The translations under genes were made by a program, and so were the position numbers. Below the pieces are notes generated by a model that was not told the origin of the DNA, made no database searches, and worked only from the letters and a program-made list of their open reading frames with translations. Shown piece after piece: positions 47,674-56,863 of a stretch of DNA of 64,000 nucleotides. Each line of letters opens with the position of its first letter. Within the stretch, counting starts at the first letter, position 1. This DNA is from Thioclava sediminum (GTDB lineage Bacteria > Pseudomonadota > Alphaproteobacteria > Rhodobacterales > Rhodobacteraceae): the NCBI RefSeq assembly GCF_002020355.1, contig NZ_MPZV01000003.1, forward strand, positions 496,001-560,000, given 5' to 3'.

Positions 47674-48720
47674 TCAACTCTCGACGGCGGCTCTGCTGCG
47701 CCTGTTGAAGCGGATCGAGGACAGGAGCGCGAGCCCGATCAGCCCCGCCCCGATCAGCCCGGTAATCACCTCGGGCACTTCCACCAGCGTCTGCGCGAAC
47801 ATGACGACGGAAAGGATCAGGATCGACCAGAAGGCGCCGTTCTCGAGATAGCGGAATTCGCTCAGCGTGTTGCGCTCCACCAGCATCAGGGTCATCGAGC
47901 GCACATACATCGCGCCGATCCCCAGACCGATCGCGATCAGGAACAGGTTCTGGGTCAGCGCGAAGGCCCCGATCACCCCGTCGAAGCTGAAGGACGCGTC
48001 GAGCACTTCGAGATAGAGGAACGCGCCGAGGCCCGCCTTGGCCGTCTCGGCGGCGATATTCGTCCGGTCGAGCACGTGGCTGAGCACTTCGACACCGAGG
48101 AAGGTCGCAAGCCCACAGATGGAGGCGAACATGAACTCGTCTTCGCGCCCTTCGGGCAGGATCCAGGTAAAGGCCAGAATGACGAGCAGCACGAGCCCGA
48201 TCTCGAGGCCGCGGATCGAGGCGAGCGCGCGCAACCGGCGCTCCAACGCTCGGATCCAGTCGACCTCCTTGCCCTCGTCGATGAAATAGGTGAGCGCGAC
48301 CATCATCAGGAAGGCCCCGCCGAAGCCCGCGATCGACAGATGCGCGTCCTCGATGATCTCGGCATATTCCGCCGGATGTTTCGCGGCCAATTGCACCGCT
48401 TCCCACGGTCCGATCCCGGCGGCGATCACGACGATCAGCAGAGGGAACAGGATACGCATCCCGAAGACCGCGATCAGGATGCCCCAGGTCAGGAAGCGAC
48501 GCTGCCATTTCGGCGTCATCTGGTGCAGCTTGTTGGCGTTGACGATGGCGTTGTCGAAGCTCAGCGAGATTTCCAGCACGGCGAGCACCGCCGTGATCAT
48601 CAGGAAAGAGACCGCGCCGCCAAGCCCGCCGGTCTGGGCAAATCCCAGCGCGAACGACCCGACCAGCCCCGCAACGGTGACGGCGATGGCCCAGGAGAAA
48701 TAACGGTACATGATGGTCAT
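47674..48720 (-). CDS. DUF475 / TerC-related membrane protein
   Basis: A 348-residue membrane protein with about eight helices. The family hallmarks are ISLSFDNAIVNANKLHQMTPKWQRRFLTWGILIAVFGMRILFPL and, later, LDASFSFDGVIGAFALTQN. Paired acidic residues in membrane segments (SFDNA, SFDG) suggest metal-ion transport, as in TerC. I chose MTIMYRYFSW because GGAG lies before it. The gene lies upstream of the riboswitch on the same strand. Confidence 0.9.
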   Translation of the reverse strand: MTIMYRYFSWAIAVTVAGLVGSFALGFAQTGGLGGAVSFLMITAVLAVLEISLSFDNAIVNANKLHQMTPKWQRRFLTWGILIAVFGMRILFPLLIVVIAAGIGPWEAVQLAAKHPAEYAEIIEDAHLSIAGFGGAFLMMVALTYFIDEGKEVDWIRALERRLRALASIRGLEIGLVLLVILAFTWILPEGREDEFMFASICGLATFLGVEVLSHVLDRTNIAAETAKAGLGAFLYLEVLDASFSFDGVIGAFALTQNLFLIAIGLGIGAMYVRSMTLMLVERNTLSEFRYLENGAFWSILILSVVMFAQTLVEVPEVITGLIGAGLIGLALLSSIRFNRRSRAAVES

Positions 48721-48833
48721 GCTGGCTCCGGCTGCATGGAGCCTCACTTAGGCTCCGCCCCCTCTCTTCGCAAGGGAGCGCGCCGTCAGAGTTGATCGCT
48801 GTGGCCCGGCAAGCGCGCCTCGGATCAGCCTCC

Positions 48834-49259
48834 CTACAGCCCTGCCTCGTCGAGCCAGCCCATGATCCGGGCCTTGTTCACGCCGAGATCGGATTTGCCG
48901 TAGACGAGATGGCCGCGGATTTGCAGCGTGTTGCCCTCGACCCAAAGCGTGGTGACGTCGGGAAAGCCGAAGAAGGCGGAGCGGGTGACATAGGCCACAT
49001 GCCCCTCATCGACGCTGCCGGCCACCTGCTTCGTGCGCGCGGTCGCGCGGATGATCTTGTCGAGCGCGGCCATCTGCACCAGTGGGTCGGAGACCTCGCG
49101 GGCCGCCTGAAACCCGCCCGTCTCGGGGTGATCGCCGGGCGCTTTTGCCAGACCCTCGACCTTGTAGCGCGCAGGATCGATCGGGGCGAAGCGCACCCAG
49201 CCATCGGCCACGGCCACCGCGGCCAGCCCGAGCGCGAGGATCGTCACGGCCCTATTCAT
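48834..49259 (-). CDS. DUF1499 protein
   Basis: A 141-residue protein with one N-terminal hydrophobic helix (VTILALGLAAVAVADGWVRFA) and a DUF1499 domain (…LDKIIRATARTKQVAGSVDEGHVAYVTRSAFFGFPDVTTLWVEGNTLQIRGHLVYGKSDLGVNKARIMGWL). Function unknown. Its start overlaps the speB stop by four bases (ATGA), so the two are co-translated. Confidence 0.88.
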   Translation of the reverse strand: MNRAVTILALGLAAVAVADGWVRFAPIDPARYKVEGLAKAPGDHPETGGFQAAREVSDPLVQMAALDKIIRATARTKQVAGSVDEGHVAYVTRSAFFGFPDVTTLWVEGNTLQIRGHLVYGKSDLGVNKARIMGWLDEAGL

Positions 49260-50227
49260 GCCGCGCCCTCCCGCAGCCCCCAACCGGCCAGCGCGATCAG
49301 CTCGGTCGCGACATGGGCGCCCGCGATGGCCGTCACGCCCGTCGGATCGTAGGGCGGAGAGACCTCGACCACATCGCCGCCGATCAGGTTGATGCCCTTG
49401 AGCCCGCGCAACAGCTCTGCCGCCTGCCAGCTGGCCAGACCGCCCCAGACCGGCGTGCCGGTGCCCGGCGCGAAGGCCGGGTCCAGCCCGTCGATATCGA
49501 AGGTGATGTAACAGGGCTTGTCGCCCACGACCGCGCGGATGCGTTCCAGCGTGGCCTCGACGCCCTCGCGATGCACCGTAGGCGCGTCCACGATCGTCAC
49601 ACCCAGCGTATCGGGATTGTCGGTCCGGATACCGACCGAGACGGTATTCTCGGCTCTCACGACGCCCGATTTGATCGCCTTGTAGAGGAACGTGCCGTGG
49701 TCGATCCGGTCCATATCGTCATCGGCCCAGGTGTCGGAATGCGCGTCGAACTGAATGAGCGCGATCTCCCCATGTTTGGCAGCAGCCGCGCGCAGGATCG
49801 GAAGCGTGATGAAGTGATCGCCGCCCAGCGTGATCGGCACGACGCCCGCCCCGAAGATCGCGCCCAGATGCGCCTCGATCCGGCCCGGCACCTCCGGCAC
49901 ATTGGCATAGTCGAAGGGCATGTCGCCGTAATCGACGATGGCGAGTTCCGAGAACGGATCGTAGCCCCAGCCATAGGGGGCGTCGAACGCCTGCAGCGTC
50001 GAGGCTTCGCGGATCGCACGCGGCCCAAAGCGCGTGCCGGGGCGGTTGGTCACCGCCTGATCGAAGGGGATGCCGGTCACGGCGATCTGCGCGCCCGCGA
50101 GGTCCTTCGTATAGCGCCGCCGCAGGAGGCTGGTGGCCCCGCCGAAGGTGTTCTCGAAGCTCAGGCCACGTGCCTCTGCCCGCGTAAAAGCCTGATCCAC
50201 TTGGGTTTTCGCATCTTCCAGAGCCAT
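49256..50227 (-). CDS. speB: Agmatinase / ureohydrolase
   Basis: A 323-residue arginase-family enzyme. Mn ligands are in GGDHFITLPI, FDAHSDTW and FDIDGLDPAFAPGTGTP. The last two motifs are complete, so the enzyme should be active. It most likely splits agmatine into putrescine and urea; guanidino-acid ureohydrolases look similar and are not excluded. I chose MALEDAKTQ with GGAGGGGCAGTC before it. Confidence 0.88.
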   Translation of the reverse strand: MALEDAKTQVDQAFTRAEARGLSFENTFGGATSLLRRRYTKDLAGAQIAVTGIPFDQAVTNRPGTRFGPRAIREASTLQAFDAPYGWGYDPFSELAIVDYGDMPFDYANVPEVPGRIEAHLGAIFGAGVVPITLGGDHFITLPILRAAAAKHGEIALIQFDAHSDTWADDDMDRIDHGTFLYKAIKSGVVRAENTVSVGIRTDNPDTLGVTIVDAPTVHREGVEATLERIRAVVGDKPCYITFDIDGLDPAFAPGTGTPVWGGLASWQAAELLRGLKGINLIGGDVVEVSPPYDPTGVTAIAGAHVATELIALAGWGLREGAA

Positions 50228-50564
50228 GACTGCCCCTCCTTTTCGCCCGCGAAATCTGCGCTCGCCCTCGCGGGAGGTCAAGCGCCGTCGAGAAGGGGCG
50301 GCAGCATACCGCGCCCATCCGCGCTCGGGATGGAGCCCGCGTTTCATGCGTCAGTTCAAGAGGTCACCGCGCGACCGGATCCGAGCCGACAAGAGGCGAC
50401 GTAGCCACACAATGGACGGCGTGATAAGGTGACCCAACGTCACTCAGACAAGACAAAGTCCGGCACGACCGGATCGACGACCTGCGCCGCGTGCTGATTT
50501 CGCCGCCTCTCATGCGCTTTCAAAAAGTTTTCCGAACCGAACCGCGTCACACAAGGAGAGCGTC
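50228..50564. promoter_or_regulatory. 337-base divergent gap between speB and the homocysteine methyltransferase
   Basis: No gene is seen. An inverted repeat GTGAC-CCAAC-GTCAC lies at 50429-50443, about 120 bases upstream of the methyltransferase, and may be an operator. The ribosome site CAAGGAGAGCG directly precedes 50565. I do not see a SAM or SAH riboswitch. Confidence 0.4.
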
Positions 50565-51530
50565 ATGACGTTGCAGAGCACCACGTTTCCCCGAGAGGAC
50601 GGCATCCTCTACCTCACTGAAGGCGGCACCGAGACCGAGGTGATCTATCGCCACGGCCACGAGCTGCGCGACTTCGCGATGTTCGAGTTGATGAACAAAC
50701 CCGAAGCGGTGCGTGACATGGAAAACATGTATCGCCGCTATCTCGACAAGGCAGCTCAACACGGGTTCTCGGCGTTGATGTCGGGGTTCGACTACCGCGC
50801 GAGCCCGGACTGGGGCGCGAAGCTCGGCTATTCGGCGGAAGGCCTTCGCGAGATGCAGCACAAATGCATCGACTTCCTGCGCGGAGTCTCGCGCGCGTAC
50901 GAGGACCAGATCGAGTGCATCGCGATCGCGGGCTGTATCGGGCCGAAAGGTGATGCCTATTCGCTCAACCGCGACATCACTGCCGAGGAAGCCGAGGACT
51001 ACCACGCAACCCAATGCGAGACGTTGAGAGATTGCGGCGTCGATCTGATCTGGGCCGCCACGATCAACAACATCCCCGAGGCGGTGGGGATCAGCCGCGC
51101 GGCGGCGCGCGTCGGGCTGCCGGTGAACATGTCTTTCACGCTCGACAGCTCCCACAAGCTGAAATCGGGCCCCACCTTGAAAGAGGCGATTGAGGCGACC
51201 GATACTGAGACCGGGGCTGCGCGCCCGGACTCCTACGGGATCAATTGCTCGCATCCGCTGGAATTCGAACCCGCGCTCGAACCGGGAGATTGGGCGCGGA
51301 GATTGCGCTCGTTGCGGCCGAATGCGGCGAAGATGGACAAGGTCTCGCTCTGCAAGCTCGGCCATATCGAAGAAGGCGACCCCGAGGAATTGGGCCAGAT
51401 GATGGGCGATCTGGCAAAGCGCTATCCCGACATCGACATCTGGGGCGGCTGCTGCGGGACATGGGACGAGCATTTCGACCGCATCGCGCATTACGTGCGA
51501 CAAGCGCGACAGGAACCGCTGCCTGCGTGA
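50565..51530 (+). CDS. Homocysteine S-methyltransferase family protein
   Basis: A 321-residue TIM-barrel methyltransferase of the zinc-dependent BHMT/MetH-N class. Zinc ligands are Cys in GINCSHP and the pair GGCCGTWDEH near the C-terminus. The donor could be betaine, dimethylsulfoniopropionate or S-methylmethionine; sequence does not decide. AAGGAGAGCG precedes the start. Confidence 0.85.
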   Translation: MTLQSTTFPREDGILYLTEGGTETEVIYRHGHELRDFAMFELMNKPEAVRDMENMYRRYLDKAAQHGFSALMSGFDYRASPDWGAKLGYSAEGLREMQHKCIDFLRGVSRAYEDQIECIAIAGCIGPKGDAYSLNRDITAEEAEDYHATQCETLRDCGVDLIWAATINNIPEAVGISRAAARVGLPVNMSFTLDSSHKLKSGPTLKEAIEATDTETGAARPDSYGINCSHPLEFEPALEPGDWARRLRSLRPNAAKMDKVSLCKLGHIEEGDPEELGQMMGDLAKRYPDIDIWGGCCGTWDEHFDRIAHYVRQARQEPLPA

Positions 51531-51542
51531 ACTCCGCCCCCC

Positions 51543-52553
51543 TCACTCCGGCTGGCAGATCTCTCCGCGCAGGATCGCAAGCCCCGTGCGCCAGACAAGC
51601 CCCACGATCACCACGGCAAGGATCGCGAGGAAGGCCACCGCCATGCGCAGATGCGGCTCGGAATGGGCGTATTCGGCATGCAGGAACGTCGCGATGGTCA
51701 GCGCCGCAATGGGGAAGCTCAGCGCCCAGAAGCTCATCGCGAAGGGCAGCCGCAGAATGCGCGGCAGCTGCACCGCGACGAGCGCGGCGAAGACGTAGGC
51801 CAGCGACAGAAGGATATGCGCGAAAGGATCGACGCCCTGCCCGATCCCGGCCCCGGGCACGATCTGCTCGCCGGTCAGGCGCAGCCACGCGATGAAGGCC
51901 ACCGCGGGCGGCGCGATCAGGATCACCAGCGTCGGCTGCAGCTTGCTCGGCAAGGGGTCGTGGAAGATCAGCCGGTTGAACACCAGCGTCAGCAGCACGA
52001 GCCAAAACAGCGTCCCGGCCGAGAAGAACAGCCAGCTGATCTCGATGAAGCCGAGCTGCGCGCCCGCGACCGGCACGATCACATTGCCCACCGCCGGGAT
52101 GAACCAGGCCGGGTTCAGCTGCCCGTGTTTGAAACTGCGCGTCCCGATCCAGTTGGTCACGACCGCGAGCGTCATGATCCCCTGCAGGGTCGTGCCCGCC
52201 AGCCACAGCAGGAGCGCAAGCGGGGTCGAGACCGTCAGCGCGCCGGTCGCCAGCAGCAACAGCGAGATCGCGACGGTCGGGAAGAAGGCCAGCCGGATCG
52301 GGTGATGCCATTCCGCGCTCACAGCTTGCGGGTGCCGCACGGCCTTGGCGAGATAGAAGACCGAGATCAGCACGAAGACCGCAACGGTCAGCGCGAACAT
52401 CACCTGATAGGGCAACGGCCCGAGCCCGAGCGGCTTGGCCGCCGCGCGCAACGCCAGCGTGAAGCCCCCGAGCCCCATCGTCGTCGCATAGAAGGTGATC
52501 GGAAAATGCTCGAGCCGGCTATGCGCGGCACTCGTTTCAGCCAGACTGCTCAT
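51543..52553 (-). CDS. SLAC1/TehA-type anion channel or TDT transporter
   Basis: A 336-residue membrane protein with ten helices of the tellurite-resistance/dicarboxylate (TDT) family, e.g. FPITFYATTMGLGGFTLALRAA at the start and FALTVAVFVLISVFYLAKAVRHP. Bacterial relatives are gated anion channels. It lies divergently from an NsrR-type gene, which suggests nitrite, nitrate or chloride as the ion. GGGGAGGGCAAG precedes the ATG. Confidence 0.85.
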   Translation of the reverse strand: MSSLAETSAAHSRLEHFPITFYATTMGLGGFTLALRAAAKPLGLGPLPYQVMFALTVAVFVLISVFYLAKAVRHPQAVSAEWHHPIRLAFFPTVAISLLLLATGALTVSTPLALLLWLAGTTLQGIMTLAVVTNWIGTRSFKHGQLNPAWFIPAVGNVIVPVAGAQLGFIEISWLFFSAGTLFWLVLLTLVFNRLIFHDPLPSKLQPTLVILIAPPAVAFIAWLRLTGEQIVPGAGIGQGVDPFAHILLSLAYVFAALVAVQLPRILRLPFAMSFWALSFPIAALTIATFLHAEYAHSEPHLRMAVAFLAILAVVIVGLVWRTGLAILRGEICQPE

Positions 52554-52876
52554 CTTGCCCTCCCCGTGGGAATCGTCGCCCGCGCCCGAAATGGCCGCTC
52601 CGCGACGGATCAGACCGCCCGCGCAGCGCCGGACCGAACGACACGACGGGCAACACCTCTCATCTACTCACGCGCCCGTGTTTGAGGAGTCTGACAAATG
52701 GACGCATTCGCCGCGCCGAGTGCCGCGCGTGTCTCCGTCCAGCGGATATTGCCCCCGGAGGATCCCCGCTGGAGCCCGCCTCTCTGTGTGACGAAAATTT
52801 TCAAGGAACGTGACATAGGTCAAACCTGCGAGGTAAACTTACCTATATCACCGCTTCGTGAGCTGGAGGAGTTGCG
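52554..52876. promoter_or_regulatory. 323-base divergent gap between the anion channel and nsrR
   Basis: Regulatory features cluster next to nsrR. These are GAAAATTTTC (52793-52802), the Fnr/NnrR-like box GTGACATAGGTCAA (52810-52823) and the perfect palindrome AGGTAA-AC-TTACCT (52831-52844). A CTATAT -10-like hexamer follows at 52843-52848. The box centre is ~26-28 bases from it, near class II spacing for the plus-strand gene. Confidence 0.5.
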
Positions 52877-53356
52877 ATGCGTCTGACCACACGAACCAAT
52901 CTCGCGATGCGCGTGCTGATGTTCTGCGCGGTCAATCCGCACCGCACCGTGCGCAAACACGAGATCGCGGAGGCCTGTAATGCGTCCGAGAACCATCTCG
53001 CGCAGGTCATCAACACGCTCGCGCGCGAGAATTTCATCACCACCCTGCGCGGTCGCGCCGGTGGGATGCAGCTTGCCCGCCCGCCCGAAGAGATCGGCGT
53101 GGGCAAAGTGCTGCGCGCCTTCGAGGCCGCCCTGCCCTTCGCGGAATGTTTCGATACCGAGACCAACACCTGCCCGCTCCGCGATGCCTGCCTGTTCCGC
53201 GATGCTCTGAGTGATGCGCTCGAGGCCTTCTACGGGACGCTGGACCGCAAGACGCTCGCCGATCTGGTCGACAACAACACCGCGCTGGAGGCGATGCTCA
53301 GCCTGCCCGGCCTGCAGCCGCTGTCGATCTGCGCAACCGCACGCGCTGCGGAATAA
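52877..53356 (+). CDS. nsrR: Rrf2-family regulator, NsrR type
   Basis: A 159-residue winged-helix regulator. HTH is KHEIAEACNASENHLAQVINTLARENFITTLRGRAGG. Three Cys (91, 99, 105 in ECFDTETNTCPLRDACLF) fit the NsrR ligands for a nitric-oxide-sensitive cluster (C-x7-C-x5-C). It should repress target genes until NO damages the cluster. GGAGGAGTTGCG precedes the ATG. The palindrome at 52831 could be its own operator. Confidence 0.85.
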   Translation: MRLTTRTNLAMRVLMFCAVNPHRTVRKHEIAEACNASENHLAQVINTLARENFITTLRGRAGGMQLARPPEEIGVGKVLRAFEAALPFAECFDTETNTCPLRDACLFRDALSDALEAFYGTLDRKTLADLVDNNTALEAMLSLPGLQPLSICATARAAE

Positions 53357-53578
53357 CCGCCGCGACATGACGCGCCGATAGGTCCCTATTTCTGACGCAT
53401 TGCCGTGCGCAGCAGCGCTTTCGTGGCGCCAACGTCACAGTTTCATGACACACGCTCACGGCAAAGAGATCAAAATTCAGTTTCGCTTGACCACCCCTTT
53501 TCCCGGCGAGAGCCTGTGTCTACTTGTCGCACCAACGGGAAGACCCCGCTAAACGCGACTCATCACAAGGCTTAGGTC

Positions 53579-53713
53579 ATGCAACAGCAATCGGGCACTC
53601 AATCAGGCCAGCAACAGCAAGGCGGCACGAACCGTCCTGGCCAGCAACAAGGCCAAACGGGCAATACGACCCAACAGAACGGCACCGTATTCGACGACTG
53701 GGCGTCCATCTGA
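53579..53713 (+). CDS. Small Gln/Gly-rich low-complexity protein
   Basis: A 44-residue frame, ATG at 53579 and TGA at 53711, rich in Gln, Gly and Thr (MQQQSGTQSGQQQQGG…GQQQGQTGNTTQQNG) and ending in TVFDDWASI. AAGG-CTTAGGTC lies before the ATG. The codon choice keeps the repeat unit CAGCAACAGCAAGGC intact, so it may be a real short protein. No homologue known to me; a TTGACC -35-like hexamer is present at 53487. Confidence 0.4.
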   Translation: MQQQSGTQSGQQQQGGTNRPGQQQGQTGNTTQQNGTVFDDWASI

Positions 53714-53913
53714 CGCCCTTTCTCGCGCCGCGATGATAGCGGCGCAGGCAGGCTCCGCAACCGGCATCTTCATTCACCGCCGGTTTTCGCGCCGCCCGCC
53801 ATTCGATCTCTCCTTCGCGCTGCTCTTGCGTGGCGCGAAGTCCGCTCTCAAACTGTCCCGACGCCAGCCCGCGCGATACTGATACAGCGCGCCCCGAAGG
53901 ACCGTCCGGAACG

Positions 53914-54273
53914 ATGAGCACCTCTCTCACATCCATCAAGGGGATCGGCCCCGCCACCGCCGAAGGCTTTATCCGCGCCGGGATCACCTCGGCCGAGGAA
54001 CTGCGCGAGATCGGCGGGGACGCCGCCTATGCCGCCTGGATCGAAGTCGGGAACCCCGCCCATTTCATCGGCTATTACGCGCTGCACATGGCGCTGCAAG
54101 GCCGCCCGTGGAACGATTGCCGCGGCGCCGAGAAGGCCGAATTCCGCAAGAAATTCGATGCACTTAAGGCGCGGATCGCGGCGAGCGACAGCGCCGCGCC
54201 TTCCGCAAAAGAGAAGGGCCGCGCCCGGCTGGACGCGGCCCTCTCGGAAATTGGTCTGATCGCGAAACGCTAG
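53914..54273 (+). CDS. TfoX C-terminal-domain protein
   Basis: A 119-residue protein. It consists of the TfoX/Sxy C-terminal domain alone: LTSIKGIGPATAEGFIRAGITSAEELREIGGDAAYAAWIEVGNPAHFIGYYALHMALQGRPWNDC. The helix-hairpin-helix (IKGIGPATAEGF) could bind DNA. Full-length TfoX induces competence in some bacteria; this truncated form has no known job. It converges on ndk with one base between the stops. Confidence 0.85.
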   Translation: MSTSLTSIKGIGPATAEGFIRAGITSAEELREIGGDAAYAAWIEVGNPAHFIGYYALHMALQGRPWNDCRGAEKAEFRKKFDALKARIAASDSAAPSAKEKGRARLDAALSEIGLIAKR

Positions 54274-54274
54274 A

Positions 54275-54697
54275 TCAGCCGACGATCTCGAGACCCGAGA
54301 AGAAGAACGAGATTTCTTCCGCAGCGGTTTCCGGAGCGTCGGAGCCGTGCACCGAGTTCTCACCCACGGAGAGCGCGTATTCCTTGCGGATGGTGCCCTC
54401 GTCGGCTTCCGCCGGGTTGGTCGCGCCCATCACTTCGCGGTTCTTGGCGATCGCGCCTTCACCCTCGAGCACCTGAACGACGACCGGCTCGGACGCCATG
54501 AACTCGCACAGTTCGCCGTAGAAGGGGCGCTCTTTGTGGACTTCGTAGAACTTGCCGGCCTGATCCATGGTCAGCTGGATGCGCTTCTGCGCGACGATGC
54601 GCAGACCTGCTTCCTCGAACTTGGCGTTGATCTTGCCGGTAAGGTTGCGCTTGGTCGCGTCGGGTTTGATGATGCTCAGCGTGCGTTCGATGGCCAT
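54275..54697 (-). CDS. ndk: Nucleoside diphosphate kinase
   Basis: A 140-residue NDP kinase that balances NTP pools. The phosphorylated His117 is in [26 protein letters not shown] and [11 protein letters not shown] are standard. Length is normal. Its upstream region (54698-54971) is shared with the divergent ABC-F gene. Confidence 0.98.
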   Translation of the reverse strand: MAIERTLSIIKPDATKRNLTGKINAKFEEAGLRIVAQKRIQLTMDQAGKFYEVHKERPFYGELCEFMASEPVVVQVLEGEGAIAKNREVMGATNPAEADEGTIRKEYALSVGENSVHGSDAPETAAEEISFFFSGLEIVG

Positions 54698-54879
54698 GTG
54701 TGACCCTTTCCTTGTGGTTCGTGGCCGGTATCCGGTCCGAAATATCTGCCGCGCCTGCTACCATGCAGGGGAAGCCTTGAAAAGCCCTCATGGGCGGGGC
54801 TGCGGCGACTCTAGATTGGGTTTGTGACCGTTTGGTCAAGGCCGATCGGCAGGTCGCCGCGCGGGTTTGCGCCCGCAGA

Positions 54880-54899
54880 TGCCTCCGGCGGGGATATTT
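54880..54899 (+). repeat. 20-base intergenic repeat, left copy
   Basis: TGCCTCCGGCGGGGATATTT occurs here and as the exact reverse complement at 56864-56883. The two flank the ABC-F gene. The motif is common between genes in Rhodobacterales, from general experience; its role is not known. Confidence 0.6.
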
Positions 54900-54971
54900 T
54901 TGCCAAGCCGAAGGGGCCGCGGCGCGCAGCAGCGATTGACTGTTGCCCGCCCCTGCGCCAAGTCAGGCCCC

Positions 54972-56825
54972 ATGTTGCGCATCTCCGATATCTCCTTTTC
55001 GATCGAAGGCCGTCCGCTGTTCGCGAACGCCTCCGCCACCATCCCCGAAGGCCACAAGGTCGGCCTCGTCGGCCCCAACGGCGCGGGCAAGACGACACTG
55101 TTCCGGCTGATCCGGGGCGAGCTGACGCTGGATGGCGGCGAGATCGGCCTGCCCTCTCGGGCCCGGGTCGGCGGCGTGGCGCAGGAAGTGCCGTCCTCTT
55201 CGACTTCGCTGCTCGATACGGTGCTGGCCGCCGACGAGGAACGCGCGAGCCTTCTGGCCGAAGCCGAGACGGCGACCGACGCGCATCGCATCGCCGAGGT
55301 GCAGACGCGGCTGGTCGATATCGACGCGTGGTCGGGCGAGGCGCGGGCGAGCGCCATCCTGAAGGGTCTCGGCTTCGACATGGAGGCGCAAAAGCGCCCC
55401 TGTTCGGATTTCTCCGGCGGCTGGCGGATGCGCGTGGCGCTCGCGGGCGTGCTGTTCGCACAGCCCGATCTGCTGCTCTTGGACGAACCGACGAACTATC
55501 TCGATCTCGAAGGCGCGCTCTGGCTGGAAAGCTACCTGATGCGCTACCCGCATACGGTGATCGTGATCTCCCACGACCGCGATCTGCTCAACCGCGCCGT
55601 GGGCTCGATCCTGCATCTCGAGGATCGGCAACTCACGCTTTATCAAGGCGGCTACGACACGTTCGCCCGCACCCGCCGGCTGCGCCGCGAGGCGCAGGCA
55701 GCCCAAGCCAAGAAGCAGGAGGCCCGCCGCGCCCATCTGCAGGGCTTCGTGGATCGCTTCCGCGCGCAGGCCACCAAGGCCAAGCAAGCGCAGGCGCGCG
55801 TCAAGATGCTCGAGAAGATGGAGCCGATCACCGCCCCCGAAGAAGCGGCGAAACAGGTCTTCACCTTCCCCGCGCCGGAACAGCTCTCGCCGCCGATCAT
55901 CGCGATGGAAAACGCCGCCGTGGGCTATGGCGGGCCCGCGATCCTCAAGCAGCTCAACCTGCGCATCGATCAGGACGACCGGATCGCGCTGCTGGGCCGG
56001 AACGGCGAGGGGAAATCCACGCTTTCCAAACTCTTGGCGGACAAACTTCAGGTGATGGACGGCAAGATCACGCGCTCGTCCAAGCTGCGGATCGGCTATT
56101 TCGCGCAGCATCAGGTCGACGAGCTGGACCTGAAAGAGACGCCGCTGACCCATCTCAAGCGCGAGCGCCCCGACGAGCATCCCGCCAAGCTGCGCGCGCG
56201 GCTTGCAGGCTTCGGCCTCGGTGCGGATCAGGCCGAAACGGCGGTGGGCAAGCTCTCGGGCGGGCAGAAGGCGCGGCTGTCCCTGTTGCTGGCGACGCTC
56301 GATGCGCCGCATCTCTTGATCCTCGACGAGCCGACCAACCACCTCGACATCGAGAGCCGCGAGGCGCTGGTCACCGCGCTCACCGAATATTCCGGCGCGG
56401 TGATCCTTGTCAGCCACGACATGCATCTGCTGGGGCTGGTGGCCGACCGGCTCTGGCTGGTCAAGGGCGGCGCGGTGGCGCCCTATCAGGGCGATCTGGA
56501 AAGCTACCGCGCGGAGTTGCTGGCACCGCCGCCCGAGGACAAGCCCGCGAAGTCGGCCGCACCGAAAGCCGCGAAACCGTCGCGCTGTGCAATGACCACG
56601 ATGAAGCGCGAGGTCCGCGACTGCGAGGCCCGGGTCGAGAAGCTGAGCGACATGCTCGAGAAGCTCGACGCGAAACTCGCCGATCCCACGCTCTACGAGC
56701 CTGAAAAAGCCCGAGATCTCGCGATCTGGCAGGCGAAGCACACTGAGGCGACCAAGGCGATGGAGAAGGCCGAGGCGCTCTGGATGGCGGCGCTGGAAAA
56801 GCTGGAAACCGCCGAGCAGGACTGA
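54972..56825 (+). CDS. ABC-F family ATPase
   Basis: A 617-residue soluble protein with two ATPase domains. Walker A motifs are GPNGAGKTT (~36) and GRNGEGKST (~344). Signatures are FSGGWRMRVALAG and LSGGQKARLSLLL, and Walker B motifs are LLLLDEPTNYLD and LLILDEPTNHLD. The linker and C-terminal coiled coil (~550-617) resemble YheS/Uup-type proteins. ABC-F members act at the ribosome E site or in resistance; no transmembrane part is present. I chose MLRISDISF; longer frames read through intergenic repeats. Confidence 0.93.
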   Translation: MLRISDISFSIEGRPLFANASATIPEGHKVGLVGPNGAGKTTLFRLIRGELTLDGGEIGLPSRARVGGVAQEVPSSSTSLLDTVLAADEERASLLAEAETATDAHRIAEVQTRLVDIDAWSGEARASAILKGLGFDMEAQKRPCSDFSGGWRMRVALAGVLFAQPDLLLLDEPTNYLDLEGALWLESYLMRYPHTVIVISHDRDLLNRAVGSILHLEDRQLTLYQGGYDTFARTRRLRREAQAAQAKKQEARRAHLQGFVDRFRAQATKAKQAQARVKMLEKMEPITAPEEAAKQVFTFPAPEQLSPPIIAMENAAVGYGGPAILKQLNLRIDQDDRIALLGRNGEGKSTLSKLLADKLQVMDGKITRSSKLRIGYFAQHQVDELDLKETPLTHLKRERPDEHPAKLRARLAGFGLGADQAETAVGKLSGGQKARLSLLLATLDAPHLLILDEPTNHLDIESREALVTALTEYSGAVILVSHDMHLLGLVADRLWLVKGGAVAPYQGDLESYRAELLAPPPEDKPAKSAAPKAAKPSRCAMTTMKREVRDCEARVEKLSDMLEKLDAKLADPTLYEPEKARDLAIWQAKHTEATKAMEKAEALWMAALEKLETAEQD

Positions 56826-56832
56826 GATCGAT

Positions 56833-56858
56833 GAAGGGGCCGCGCGCCCCTTCTTCTC
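56833..56858 (+). terminator. Terminator of the ABC-F gene
   Basis: Stem GAAGGGGC-CGCGC-GCCCCTTC followed by TTCTC, eight bases past the stop. The T run is weak. Confidence 0.6.
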
Positions 56859-56863
56859 GATCC

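Noticed and set aside
50228-50564. SAM/SAH riboswitch before the homocysteine methyltransferase
   Set aside because: I could not find the conserved cores of known SAM or SAH aptamers in this leader.
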